Source of the DNA: VBDM01 sp035651815
Lineage (GTDB): Bacteria > Pseudomonadota > Gammaproteobacteria > Burkholderiales > SG8-39
Assembly (NCBI GenBank): GCA_035651815.1
Contig: DASRFB010000023.1
Coordinates: 1 to 64,000 of the forward strand
DNA length: 64,000 nucleotides
Reading direction: 5' to 3'
Translations under genes and position numbers: made by a program
Part shown: one piece after another, positions 24,785 through 32,552 of the stretch
Position numbering within the stretch: the stretch's first letter is position 1
Layout: every line of letters begins with the position of its first letter
The notes under the pieces: model-generated
Databases searched by the model: none
The model's input: only the letters and a program-made list of their open reading frames with translations
Told to the model about the DNA's origin: nothing

Positions 24785-25786
24785 TTATTTGCTGATGAGC
24801 ATGCGCTCGGACTTCGGCGGCAGGAAGCTCGCGTTGAAGAGCTGGTCGGGGTTCGGCTTGCCCTTCAGCTTGACCGACTCGGAGACGTAGTCCACCTGCT
24901 TCGCGAGCGTGGCCGCATCCACCGCGCCGAGGCCGTTCTCCTTGACGCGCGAGGTCATGATCGCCGGGAAGAGCAGGCGGTAGCGCTCCATCTCGACCTT
25001 CTCCTCGGAGAGCGGCTCGCGCGCCTTGAGCGCCTTGATGGACGCGTCCGGGTCGGCGAGGCTCTCGCGGAAGGAGCGGTTGAGCGCGCGCACGAGGCCC
25101 GCGACCGCCTGCGGGTTCTCCTGGATCAGCTTGGTGGACACCATCAGGCCGTTGCCGTAGACGTGCACGCCGACATCGGAGACGCGCAGCTCCGTGATCT
25201 GGTCGCGGCTCACCCCGCGCGCGGCGAATTCCAGCGGGATGTTCATGAAGCCGCCGCAGGCGAAGGCGTCGCCCTTGATCACCGCGTTGGTGCGCAGCGA
25301 CGGGTCGACCGAGAGGAAGGTGGTGGCCGCGGGGTCGATCTTCGCCGCGTGCGCGAAGATCGGCCACATCTTGCGCGTCACCTCGAAGGGCGCCGCGGCG
25401 ATCGACTTGCCGGCGAGGTCGGCGATGGTCTTCGCGTTGTTCTTCTTCATGACGTAGTACGCGATCGGCGCCTCGTCGTACTGCAGGTAGACCATCTGCA
25501 GCCGCGTGTCGCCGGCGTTGTTGCCGTAGTACTCGATCAGCGCCGAGGTGTCGCCGAGGCCCGCGTCGTACGCGCCGGTGTGGATGCGCTGGATCGCGGC
25601 GGTCGAGCCGTTGCCGGCGTCCACCTGCACGTCGAGCCCTTCCTTCTGGAAGTAGCCGCGCTGCAGCCCGAGCCACATGAACGACGTCTGGCCCTCGAAT
25701 TTCCAGTCGAGCGTGAACTTGATTTTGGTCTGCGCCTGGGCGCTCGCCGAGAAAGCCAGGACCAGGATCAGCAGTAGCCGAGTCAT
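24785..25786 (-). CDS. NMT1/THI5-like ABC substrate-binding protein
   Basis: A 333-residue paralogue of the next gene downstream. Signal peptide MTRLLLILVLAFSASAQAQ, mature start KIKFTLDWKFEGQTSFMWL, and the same VDAGNGSTAAIQRI and FLPPKSERMLI blocks. ATG overlaps the stop of the 2-oxoglutarate oxygenase (ATGA), so uptake is coupled at the translational level to that oxygenase. Confidence 0.9.
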   Translation of the reverse strand: MTRLLLILVLAFSASAQAQTKIKFTLDWKFEGQTSFMWLGLQRGYFQKEGLDVQVDAGNGSTAAIQRIHTGAYDAGLGDTSALIEYYGNNAGDTRLQMVYLQYDEAPIAYYVMKKNNAKTIADLAGKSIAAAPFEVTRKMWPIFAHAAKIDPAATTFLSVDPSLRTNAVIKGDAFACGGFMNIPLEFAARGVSRDQITELRVSDVGVHVYGNGLMVSTKLIQENPQAVAGLVRALNRSFRESLADPDASIKALKAREPLSEEKVEMERYRLLFPAIMTSRVKENGLGAVDAATLAKQVDYVSESVKLKGKPNPDQLFNASFLPPKSERMLISK

Positions 25787-26790
25787 GTGGAACCCCCTAT
25801 TGGTGAATATCCGTAGCTGCGTTTGAACATCTCGTAAGTGTGCTCCGCCGCGGTGCAGGGCGCGTAGCGCGGCGGATTCTCCGCGCTTGCGCAGGTCGGC
25901 ATGCACGCGATGCGCGAATCCGGGCGCGGGCTGTAGAAGAACGGGATCGAGTAGCGGTCGTGCGAGCTCGAGTTGTTCTTCACGCGGTGCATGTTCGAGC
26001 GGTAGACGTCGTTCGTCCAGCGCTGCATCAGGTCGCCGAGGTTGACGACGAAGGTGTCCGGGATCGGCGTCGCCTGGATCCACTCGCCGGCGGCATTGCG
26101 CACCTCGAGCCCGCCGAGCGCGTCCTGCGCGAGCAGCGTGATGCCGCCCCAGTCGGTGTGCGCGCCGGCGCCGAGCTGGTTCGCCTGCGCCGCGCGCGGG
26201 TGCGGGGGGTAGCGCAGCAGGCGCAGCGTCGTGCCCGGCATGTCGTAATAGGGCGCGAAGAAGCCCTCGTCGAGCTCGAGCGAGAGCGCGAGCATCGCGA
26301 GCACGCGGTCGCCGAGCTCGCGCATCGCCGCCTGGTAGGCGAGCGTCTGGCTGCGGAAGCCCTCGAGCGCCGGCCACTGGTTGTGGCCGAAGCTGCGGAT
26401 GCGCTTCTGCGCCCAGGGATGGTCCTCGGGAAGCTCCATCGCGAAGTAGAAGCTCTCCTTGAGGTCGGGCGGCGCCTTCTCCGCGTCCTGGCTGTCGAGC
26501 ACCTGGCCGCCGACGGGCTCGTAGCCCGAGGTGGAGGCCGAGTTCCTCATGTGCAGGCGCATCTTCTCCTCGAGCGGAAGCGCGAACACGCGCTTCGCGC
26601 ACTCGAACTGCGCCGCGACCAGCTCGCGCGGCACGCGGTGGCCCGCGACGTAGAAGAAGCCGGTGTCGCGGCACGCCTTGTGGATGTCCCACGCCACCTG
26701 CTTGCGCGCCTCGCGGCTCGGCGAAAAGCTTCCGCCCAGGTCGACGACCGGAATGGAGGCTGCGGCGCGCGGCGGCGTGTAGACGATCAT
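25783..26790 (-). CDS. Fe(II)/2-oxoglutarate-dependent oxygenase, isopenicillin N synthase-like
   Basis: A 335-residue oxygenase. The DIOX_N part (about 10-130) begins with the usual SIPVVDLGG strand. The iron triad is HTD (in GAHTDWGG) and a distal His in SNMHRVKN, followed by the 2-oxoglutarate anchor in RYSIPFF (R-x-S). It is the first gene after leader B. No clear Shine-Dalgarno site precedes ATG 26790; the 12 bases between leader and start are A/U-rich. A hydroxylase acting on a purine or similar heterocycle is an attractive idea given the leader, but the family also oxidises many plant-type and amino-acid substrates. Confidence 0.87.
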   Translation of the reverse strand: MIVYTPPRAAASIPVVDLGGSFSPSREARKQVAWDIHKACRDTGFFYVAGHRVPRELVAAQFECAKRVFALPLEEKMRLHMRNSASTSGYEPVGGQVLDSQDAEKAPPDLKESFYFAMELPEDHPWAQKRIRSFGHNQWPALEGFRSQTLAYQAAMRELGDRVLAMLALSLELDEGFFAPYYDMPGTTLRLLRYPPHPRAAQANQLGAGAHTDWGGITLLAQDALGGLEVRNAAGEWIQATPIPDTFVVNLGDLMQRWTNDVYRSNMHRVKNNSSSHDRYSIPFFYSPRPDSRIACMPTCASAENPPRYAPCTAAEHTYEMFKRSYGYSPIGGST

Positions 26791-26801
26791 TCGAATTTTG
26801 A

Positions 26802-26867
26802 GGAGCAATTTCCCGCCGGCCTGGAACGATCGGGACTGCACGACTACCGGCTGAACGCTTATACCCC
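26802..26867 (-). ncRNA. Riboswitch-like leader, NMT1-motif/xanthine-I type, copy B
   Basis: Read leftward: P1 is GGGG (26867-26864) with CUCC (26805-26802), the loop side UAUAAGCGUUCA faces GGGAAAUUG, and P2 is GCCGG (26851-26847) with CCGGC (26819-26815) closing a 27-base apical part. Loop bases are identical to copy C over the whole 12-base segment although copy C is 13 kb away, while helix bases differ in a compensatory way. It ends 11 bases before the ATG of the 2-oxoglutarate oxygenase, so the 3' strand of P1 lies where the ribosome would bind. Confidence 0.78.
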
Positions 26868-26876
26868 GCCCGTGAA

Positions 26877-26906
26877 ATACTAGCGCGATGTCCTTCATAA
26901 AGTCAC
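26877..26906 (-). promoter_or_regulatory. Promoter of leader B operon
   Basis: -35 GTGACT (26906-26901), 18 bases, -10 TAGTAT (26882-26877), predicting a start about three bases before the leader. The -10 is identical in sequence and in distance to the leader to that of copy C. The element overlaps the first codons of the divergent gene at 26888, so the two transcription units may interfere. Confidence 0.5.
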
Positions 26907-29227
26907 GCACCCAAATGGCGCGTGACGGCATCGGCAAACCGGTCGCGCGCACCGAAGACGAGCGCTTGCTGAGCGGCCGGGGACGGTATGCCGCCGACTT
27001 CAGCGAGCCCGGGCAGCTCCACGCATGCGTCGTGCGATCGCCGCGCGCGCATGCCGAGATCCGCGGCGTGGACGCCTCCGCCGCGCTCCGCATGCCGGGC
27101 GTCGTGGCCGTGCTCACGGGGCGCGAGGCGGCGGCGGACGGGCTGAGGCCGGTGCCGTATCGGCCGATCACCGCGAACCCGCACGAGGTGCCGCTCAAGA
27201 ATCGCGGCGGCGCGGCGCCGTTCCTCGCGCCCTGCCACCTTCTTGCGGAGCGGCGCGCGCGCTTCGTCGGCGCGCCGGTCGCGCTCGTCGTGGCGCAAAC
27301 GCGCGCGCAGGCGCAGGACGCGGCCGAGCAGGTCGCGGTCGACTATGCGCCGCTCGGGGCCGTGACCACGAGCGCCGAGGCGACGAGGGAAAAGGCGCCG
27401 CGCGTCTGGGAGGAGAGCGCCAACCTGTTCCTCGACTGCGACTGCGGCGACCCGGCCGCCGACGTGGAGGGCGCGTTCGCGCGCGCGGCGCACGTCGTGC
27501 GCCTCGAGACCACGATCAACCGCATCACCGGCGTGCCGATGGAGCCGCGCTCGGCGCTCGGCCTCTACGACGCGGCGAGCGCCCGCTACACGGTGTATGC
27601 CTCCACCGGCGGCGTGCAAAGGCATCGCGCGGAGATCGCCGGCGCGCTCGGCGTGCCGGAGGATGCGGTGCGCGTCGTGACCGGCGATCTCGGCGGCAAC
27701 TACGGCACGCGCAACAACTCCTATCCCGAGTACGCGCTCGTCGCCTGGGCGGCGAAGCGCCTGGGCCGGCCGGTGAAGTGGACCGCCGAGCGCCAGGAAG
27801 CGTTTCTCTCCGACGAGCACGCCCGCGACCTCGTGTCGCACGCCGAGCTCGCGCTCGACGCCGATGGCAATTTCCTCGCCTTCCGCGCCGAGAACACGAG
27901 CAACGTCGGCGCGCACGCGGTGTCCCTCATCCCGCTCGGGAAAGGCATCGGCGTCTCCACGACCGTGTACCGGCTGCCGCTCGCGTACCTGCGCGGCCGG
28001 GCGGTGCTCTCGAACACGCCGCCCACCACGCCTTACCGCGCCGCCGGGCGGCCGGAAGTGATGTTCGTGATGGAGCGCCTGATCGAGCTCGCGGCGCGCC
28101 GCCACGGCTTCGACCGCGTCGAGCTGCGCCGGCGCAACCTCGTGTCGCCCACGGAGATGCCGCACCGCAATCGCCTCGGCCTCGTCTACGACAGCGGCGA
28201 CTACGCCGCGACCATGCTGCGCGCCGTCGAGATGGCGGACTGGAAAGGCTTCGAGGCGCGGCGCGCCGAGGCGCGGCGCCGCGGTCGCCTGCGCGGCATC
28301 GGCCTCGGCAACTACATCGAGCTCAACACCGGCGCGCCGCGCGAGCGCGCACTGATCCGCGTGCTGCCCGAGGGCCGCATCGAGGCGATCCTCGGCACGC
28401 TCTCTTCCGGGCAGGGGCACGAGACGAGCTTCGCGCAGGTGCTGGTCGAGTGGCTCGGCGTCGAGCTCTCGCAGGTCCGCCTCATCACCGGCGACACCGA
28501 CGTCGCGCCGGTGGGCGGCGGCACGCATTCGGGGCGCTCGATGCGCATGGCCGCGGTCGTCATGGCGCACGCCTGCGACCGCATCGTCGAGAAAGGCAAG
28601 TGCATCGCCTCGAACCTGCTGGAAGCCGCCGAGGCGGACATCGAGTTCGCGAGGGGCCGCTTTACCGTCAAAGGCACCGACCGCGCCGTCGATCTGTTTT
28701 CGGTTTCAAAAGCGGAGCCCCTCGAGGGCATGCACGACGAGACGGTCTCCGTCCCCTCATTCCCCTACGGCTGCGCGGTGTGCGAGCTCGAGATCGACCC
28801 CGAGACCGGAGCCGTCGAGATCGTGCGCTACACCTCGGTGGACGACTGCGGCCGCGCCGTGAACCCGCTCATCCTGCACGGCCAGACGCACGGCGGCATC
28901 GTCGCCGGCGTCGGCCAGGCGCTGATGGAGCGCTGCGTCTACGACGCCGAGGGCCAGCTCCTTACCGCGACGTTCATGGACTACGCCATGCCGCGCGCCG
29001 ACCAGTTCCCTTTTTTCGACACCGACATCAGCGAGGTGCCCTCGACGACGAACCCGCTCGGCCTGCGTGGCGGCGGCGAGGGCGGCACCACGCCCGCGCT
29101 CGCCTCGGTGATCAACGCGATCTGCGACGCGCTCGCCGAATTCGGCGTCGAGCACATGGAGCTTCCCGCGACGCCGGAGAAAATCTGGCGCGCGATCCAG
29201 TCAGGAAAAGCTAGAGCGCGCGCTTGA
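26888..29227 (+). CDS. Molybdenum hydroxylase large subunit (CoxL-like), orphan
   Basis: A 779-residue aldehyde oxidase/xanthine dehydrogenase-type protein. It opens with GIGKPVARTEDERLLSGRGRY, typical of CoxL-group proteins, then the a/b hammerhead domain and two Mo-cofactor domains. Motifs: GGNYGTRN in place of GGGFGxK, TPYRAAGRPE at the active site (no CO-dehydrogenase Cys loop), and GGGEGG holding the catalytic Glu. No FAD or [2Fe-2S] subunit gene adjoins it, so it must borrow electron-transfer partners or work differently. It diverges from the leader B operon and its start lies inside that promoter region. Confidence 0.87.
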   Translation: MSFIKSRTQMARDGIGKPVARTEDERLLSGRGRYAADFSEPGQLHACVVRSPRAHAEIRGVDASAALRMPGVVAVLTGREAAADGLRPVPYRPITANPHEVPLKNRGGAAPFLAPCHLLAERRARFVGAPVALVVAQTRAQAQDAAEQVAVDYAPLGAVTTSAEATREKAPRVWEESANLFLDCDCGDPAADVEGAFARAAHVVRLETTINRITGVPMEPRSALGLYDAASARYTVYASTGGVQRHRAEIAGALGVPEDAVRVVTGDLGGNYGTRNNSYPEYALVAWAAKRLGRPVKWTAERQEAFLSDEHARDLVSHAELALDADGNFLAFRAENTSNVGAHAVSLIPLGKGIGVSTTVYRLPLAYLRGRAVLSNTPPTTPYRAAGRPEVMFVMERLIELAARRHGFDRVELRRRNLVSPTEMPHRNRLGLVYDSGDYAATMLRAVEMADWKGFEARRAEARRRGRLRGIGLGNYIELNTGAPRERALIRVLPEGRIEAILGTLSSGQGHETSFAQVLVEWLGVELSQVRLITGDTDVAPVGGGTHSGRSMRMAAVVMAHACDRIVEKGKCIASNLLEAAEADIEFARGRFTVKGTDRAVDLFSVSKAEPLEGMHDETVSVPSFPYGCAVCELEIDPETGAVEIVRYTSVDDCGRAVNPLILHGQTHGGIVAGVGQALMERCVYDAEGQLLTATFMDYAMPRADQFPFFDTDISEVPSTTNPLGLRGGGEGGTTPALASVINAICDALAEFGVEHMELPATPEKIWRAIQSGKARARA

Positions 29228-29241
29228 GGCGCGCGGGGCAC

Positions 29242-29634
29242 TCAAACGAGAGCCATCCCGCGCCAGCCGTGGACGACGCACAGGACGCCGCAGGAAACCA
29301 GCAGCACGAAGGTCAGTACCGTACCGACGAATCGGCCGAAGAACCACCTCTGGGTGAACGACAACGCAATTCCGTGCAGCAGGCGCGCGACCACGAGCGT
29401 GGCGCCGATAGCGTGCAGCTGCCAGCTCGCAACGCGCGCATACTCGAGGAACGCCATCATCAGCAGGATGAGCGGCACGTACTCCGCGAAGTTGGCGTGC
29501 CCGCGCATGCGCCGCAGGACGAGCGGGTCGCCGCCGTCGCCCAGGCTCACGCGGCTGCGCACCGCGACCACGCGCATGCTGAGGACGAAGAAGAAAATCG
29601 CCAGGAGCCCGGCGTAGAACGGCGTGATGCTCAT
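29242..29634 (-). CDS. MAPEG-family membrane protein
   Basis: A 130-residue integral membrane protein with four hydrophobic helices. The MAPEG signature region reads RRMRGHANFAEYVPLILLMM, followed by a LHAIGATLVVARLLHGI helix. Members are glutathione-linked membrane enzymes; in bacteria the substrate is mostly unknown. It lies seven bases after the small secreted protein gene at the end of a leftward run of genes. Confidence 0.88.
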   Translation of the reverse strand: MSITPFYAGLLAIFFFVLSMRVVAVRSRVSLGDGGDPLVLRRMRGHANFAEYVPLILLMMAFLEYARVASWQLHAIGATLVVARLLHGIALSFTQRWFFGRFVGTVLTFVLLVSCGVLCVVHGWRGMALV

Positions 29635-29641
29635 CGCCGGG

Positions 29642-29968
29642 CTACTTCGAGCCGACCTTGCCCTCGCCGAACTTGGCGTGGTGCGCCTTGCACTGGGCGA
29701 CGAGGTTCGGGTCGACGCTCGGCAGCGGCTTGGTCGCGCCCGGCACGCTGGAGGTGCCCTGCATGATGGGATCCACGCAGTCGCGCCAGAGGCCGTCGCC
29801 CTTCTTCCAGTCGCCGGGAATGAAGCCCGCCTTGGTGCAGGCGTCGGCGATCTGCTTGCACGGATCGGCGCCGTGCTGCGCCCCCGCGGCGGCATGATCG
29901 CCTTTCTTCGCTTGGGCGAAGGCGGCGCAGGAAATCGACAGCAGCGCGAGGAACAGAGCTCGTTTCAT
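29642..29968 (-). CDS. Small exported protein, unknown function
   Basis: A 108-residue protein with a signal peptide (MKRALFLALLSISCAAFAQA). The mature part has four cysteines (CKQIADAC, DC, QC), two probable disulfides, and a C-terminal CKAHHAKFG. I do not recognise a family. A good purine-rich ribosome site (GGGAGA) precedes ATG 29968. It follows the transporter permease by 38 bases. Confidence 0.7.
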   Translation of the reverse strand: MKRALFLALLSISCAAFAQAKKGDHAAAGAQHGADPCKQIADACTKAGFIPGDWKKGDGLWRDCVDPIMQGTSSVPGATKPLPSVDPNLVAQCKAHHAKFGEGKVGSK

Positions 29969-30006
29969 GGTCTCCCTTTCGTGACGCAGGCAAGAAGGCA
30001 GTTTAC

Positions 30007-30792
30007 CTAGCCTTCGCGCTTCACGGCGCTCTCGTGCCAGTGGCGCAGCGCCAGGTGGCTGACAAGCGTGAGCAGCAGAAAGATGACGATGCCGGTGGCG
30101 GTGATGAGGAAGAGCGCGGCGAACATGCGCGCGATCTTGAGCTGGTAGCCCGCCTCGAGGATGCGGTAGGCGAGCCCGGACTGGATGCCGCCCGAGCCCG
30201 CGACGAACTCGGCGACCACCGCGCCGATGAGCGCGAGGCCGCCGCTGATCCGCAGCCCGCCGAGGAAATAGGGCAGGGCGCTCGGCAGGCGCAGGTACCA
30301 GAACACCTGGCGGCGCGAGGCGCCGTAGAGCTCGAGCAGGTTGAGCAGGTTGTGGTCGGCGCTGTTGAGGCCGAGCGTCGTGTTCGACACGATCGGGAAG
30401 AACGACACGATCCAGGCGCAGATGAGGAGCGCGGCCGCGGTGTCCTTCACCCAGATGATGATAAGCGGCGCGATCGCCACGACCGGCGTCACCTGCAGGA
30501 TCACGGCGTAGGGGAAGAGGCCGAGCTCGATCCACTTCGACTGCGCGAAGAGCACCGCGATCGCCACGCCGAGGACCGTCGCCGCCGCGAGCGCGCCGGC
30601 GGTGATGGCGAGCGTCACGAGGAGCGACGGGTAGAGCGTCGCCCAGTCCTCGACGAGCGCCTGCACGATCGCGCTCGGCGTGGGCAGGATGTAGACCGGG
30701 ATCTTCGCCGCGCGCACCGCGATTTCCCATGCCGCGAGGCCGACCAGCAGGATCACCGCGGGCGGCAGCACCCTCGCGAGGAGCGCTTTCAC
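30007..30792 (-). CDS. ABC transporter permease, SsuC/TauC/ThiX type
   Basis: A 261-residue permease with about six helices and the coupling loop LELYGASRRQVFWYLRLPSALPYF (about 155-180). GTG 30792 overlaps the ATPase stop (GTGA). It is the third such permease in the window, forming a transporter with the ATPase and binding protein just upstream, next to a CodA-type deaminase. Confidence 0.91.
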   Translation of the reverse strand: MKALLARVLPPAVILLVGLAAWEIAVRAAKIPVYILPTPSAIVQALVEDWATLYPSLLVTLAITAGALAAATVLGVAIAVLFAQSKWIELGLFPYAVILQVTPVVAIAPLIIIWVKDTAAALLICAWIVSFFPIVSNTTLGLNSADHNLLNLLELYGASRRQVFWYLRLPSALPYFLGGLRISGGLALIGAVVAEFVAGSGGIQSGLAYRILEAGYQLKIARMFAALFLITATGIVIFLLLTLVSHLALRHWHESAVKREG

Positions 30793-31532
30793 GCCATGGC
30801 CTCCGCGAGGCGCGCCGACACGGTGCGGCACTGCTCGGCATAGGCGGCCGAGGTCCTGAACGAAGGCTCGCGCTTTTCAGGGAGCGAGATCTCGGAGGAG
30901 ACCCTTCCGGGGCGCGAGCGCATCACCAGGATGCGCGTCGAGAGGTACACCGACTCGAATACGCTGTGCGTCACGAAGATCACGGTCCAGCGTTGCTTCG
31001 CCCAGAGCTGGAGGAGGTCGTCGTTCAGCTTGAAGCGCGTGATCTCGTCGAGCGCGGCGAAGGGCTCGTCCATCAGGAGCACTTTCGGCTCGGCGACGAG
31101 CGCGCGCGCGATCGAGACGCGCATGCGCATGCCGCCGGAGAGCTCGCGCGGGTAGGCGTTGCCGAAGCCGGCGAGCCCGACCTGCTCCATCGCGCGCTCC
31201 ACCCGCGGCCTCGCCTGTGCTTTGTTGACGCCTCTCACGCGCAGCGGAAGGTAGATGTTGCCGAACACCGTCGCCCAGGGCATGAGCGTCGGGTCCTGGA
31301 ACACGAAGCCGATCTCGTGCTGCGTGCTCGACCACTCGATCGTGCCGGCGCTGCGCTCGCCGAGGCCGGCGATCAAGCGCAGCACCGTGCTCTTGCCGCA
31401 GCCCGAGGGGCCGAGCAGGGTGACGAACTCGCCCTCCCGGATGGCGAGGTCGACGCCCTCGAGGGCGACGACCCCGTTGGAATAGACCTTGTCGACGCCG
31501 CGTAAGTTGACGAGCGGCGCCGGCGGCATCAC
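30789..31532 (-). CDS. ABC transporter ATP-binding protein
   Basis: A 247-residue ATPase. Walker A GPSGCGKS, Q-loop VFQDPTLMPW, signature LSGGMRMR (a slight variant), Walker B LLMDEPFAALD and switch His in VTHSVFES. The start overlaps the stop of the binding protein by four bases. Confidence 0.94.
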   Translation of the reverse strand: MMPPAPLVNLRGVDKVYSNGVVALEGVDLAIREGEFVTLLGPSGCGKSTVLRLIAGLGERSAGTIEWSSTQHEIGFVFQDPTLMPWATVFGNIYLPLRVRGVNKAQARPRVERAMEQVGLAGFGNAYPRELSGGMRMRVSIARALVAEPKVLLMDEPFAALDEITRFKLNDDLLQLWAKQRWTVIFVTHSVFESVYLSTRILVMRSRPGRVSSEISLPEKREPSFRTSAAYAEQCRTVSARLAEAMA

Positions 31533-32524
31533 TTCTTGGGCTTGAGGTTGAGGCCGTGGCCCTTGTCGACAAACTGCAGCGTGTAGCCCTTCTTGGGGTC
31601 GAGGTCGGCCGGGTAGACGCCCGCCTGCACCATCTGGTCGAAGAATTCCTTCCAGCGCGCGTCGGTCATCGCGCCGATGCCGAGCTTGAGCGCGTCGCCC
31701 GAGTCGACGATGCCGTATTCGAGCATCTTGGCGTGGCTGAAGGCGATCTGCTCGTCGTCCATCTCCGGGTTGTCCTTCTTGATCATCGCATCGGCGGCGG
31801 CGTGGTCGCCGTAGAGGTAGCCGTACCAGCCCTCGATCGTCGCGTCGACGAACTTCTGCACCACGTCGGGATGCTCCTTCACGAGCTGCTGGCGCGTCTC
31901 GAGCGTGGTCGCGTAGGACACGTAGCCGTTGTCGGCGAGCAGCAGCACCACGGGCTTGACGCCGGCGCGCTGCGCCTTGAGCGGCTCGCTCGTGACGAAG
32001 CCCTGCTGGACTGTGGACTTGTCTGCAAGGAACGGCGCCATGTTGAACGTATAGGGCCGGATCTGGTCGTCGGTATAGCCGTAGCGCGCCTTCAGGAAGA
32101 GCCAGTAGTTGTTGCGCGAGGCGGCGGCGATCAGGATCGGCTTGCCCTTCAGCGCGGCGAGCGAATCGTTGCCGACGCCCGGATGCGCCATGAGGATGCG
32201 CGGGTCCTTCTGGAAGATCGAGGCGACGACGACCAGCGGGACGTTGTTCTTGACCGCGTTCAGACCGTTGAAGCTGTCCGAGCCCATGCTGAAGTCGATG
32301 TTGCCGGCCAGCAGCAGCTGCAGGTTGTTCACCTGCGGGCCGCCCGGCTTGACCGTGACGTCGAGGCCGTATTTCTTGTAGATGCCGGCGGCGAGCGCCT
32401 GGTAGTAGCCGCCGTGCTCGGGCTCGGCGCGCCAGTTGGTCTGCATGGTGAGCTTCACCGGCTGCGCCGCGGCGAGGCTTGCGCTCAGCGCGGCCGCGAT
32501 GAAGGCAAAAGTTCTCGTGATCAT
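31529..32524 (-). CDS. NMT1/THI5-like ABC substrate-binding protein
   Basis: A 331-residue periplasmic binding protein: signal peptide ending SLAAAQ, mature start VKLTMQTNWRAEPEHGGYYQALAAGIY, then YGLDVTVKPGGPQVNNLQLLLAGNIDFSMG. The NW-x-AEPEHGGYYQA opening is closest to pyrimidine-precursor-type binding proteins (ThiY/NMT1), in line with the adjoining CodA-like deaminase. It belongs to a different subgroup from the three paralogues of the leader B operon. Confidence 0.9.
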   Translation of the reverse strand: MITRTFAFIAAALSASLAAAQPVKLTMQTNWRAEPEHGGYYQALAAGIYKKYGLDVTVKPGGPQVNNLQLLLAGNIDFSMGSDSFNGLNAVKNNVPLVVVASIFQKDPRILMAHPGVGNDSLAALKGKPILIAAASRNNYWLFLKARYGYTDDQIRPYTFNMAPFLADKSTVQQGFVTSEPLKAQRAGVKPVVLLLADNGYVSYATTLETRQQLVKEHPDVVQKFVDATIEGWYGYLYGDHAAADAMIKKDNPEMDDEQIAFSHAKMLEYGIVDSGDALKLGIGAMTDARWKEFFDQMVQAGVYPADLDPKKGYTLQFVDKGHGLNLKPKK

Positions 32525-32552
32525 GGCTCCCTCCTTGGTGCGAAGTATGGCA

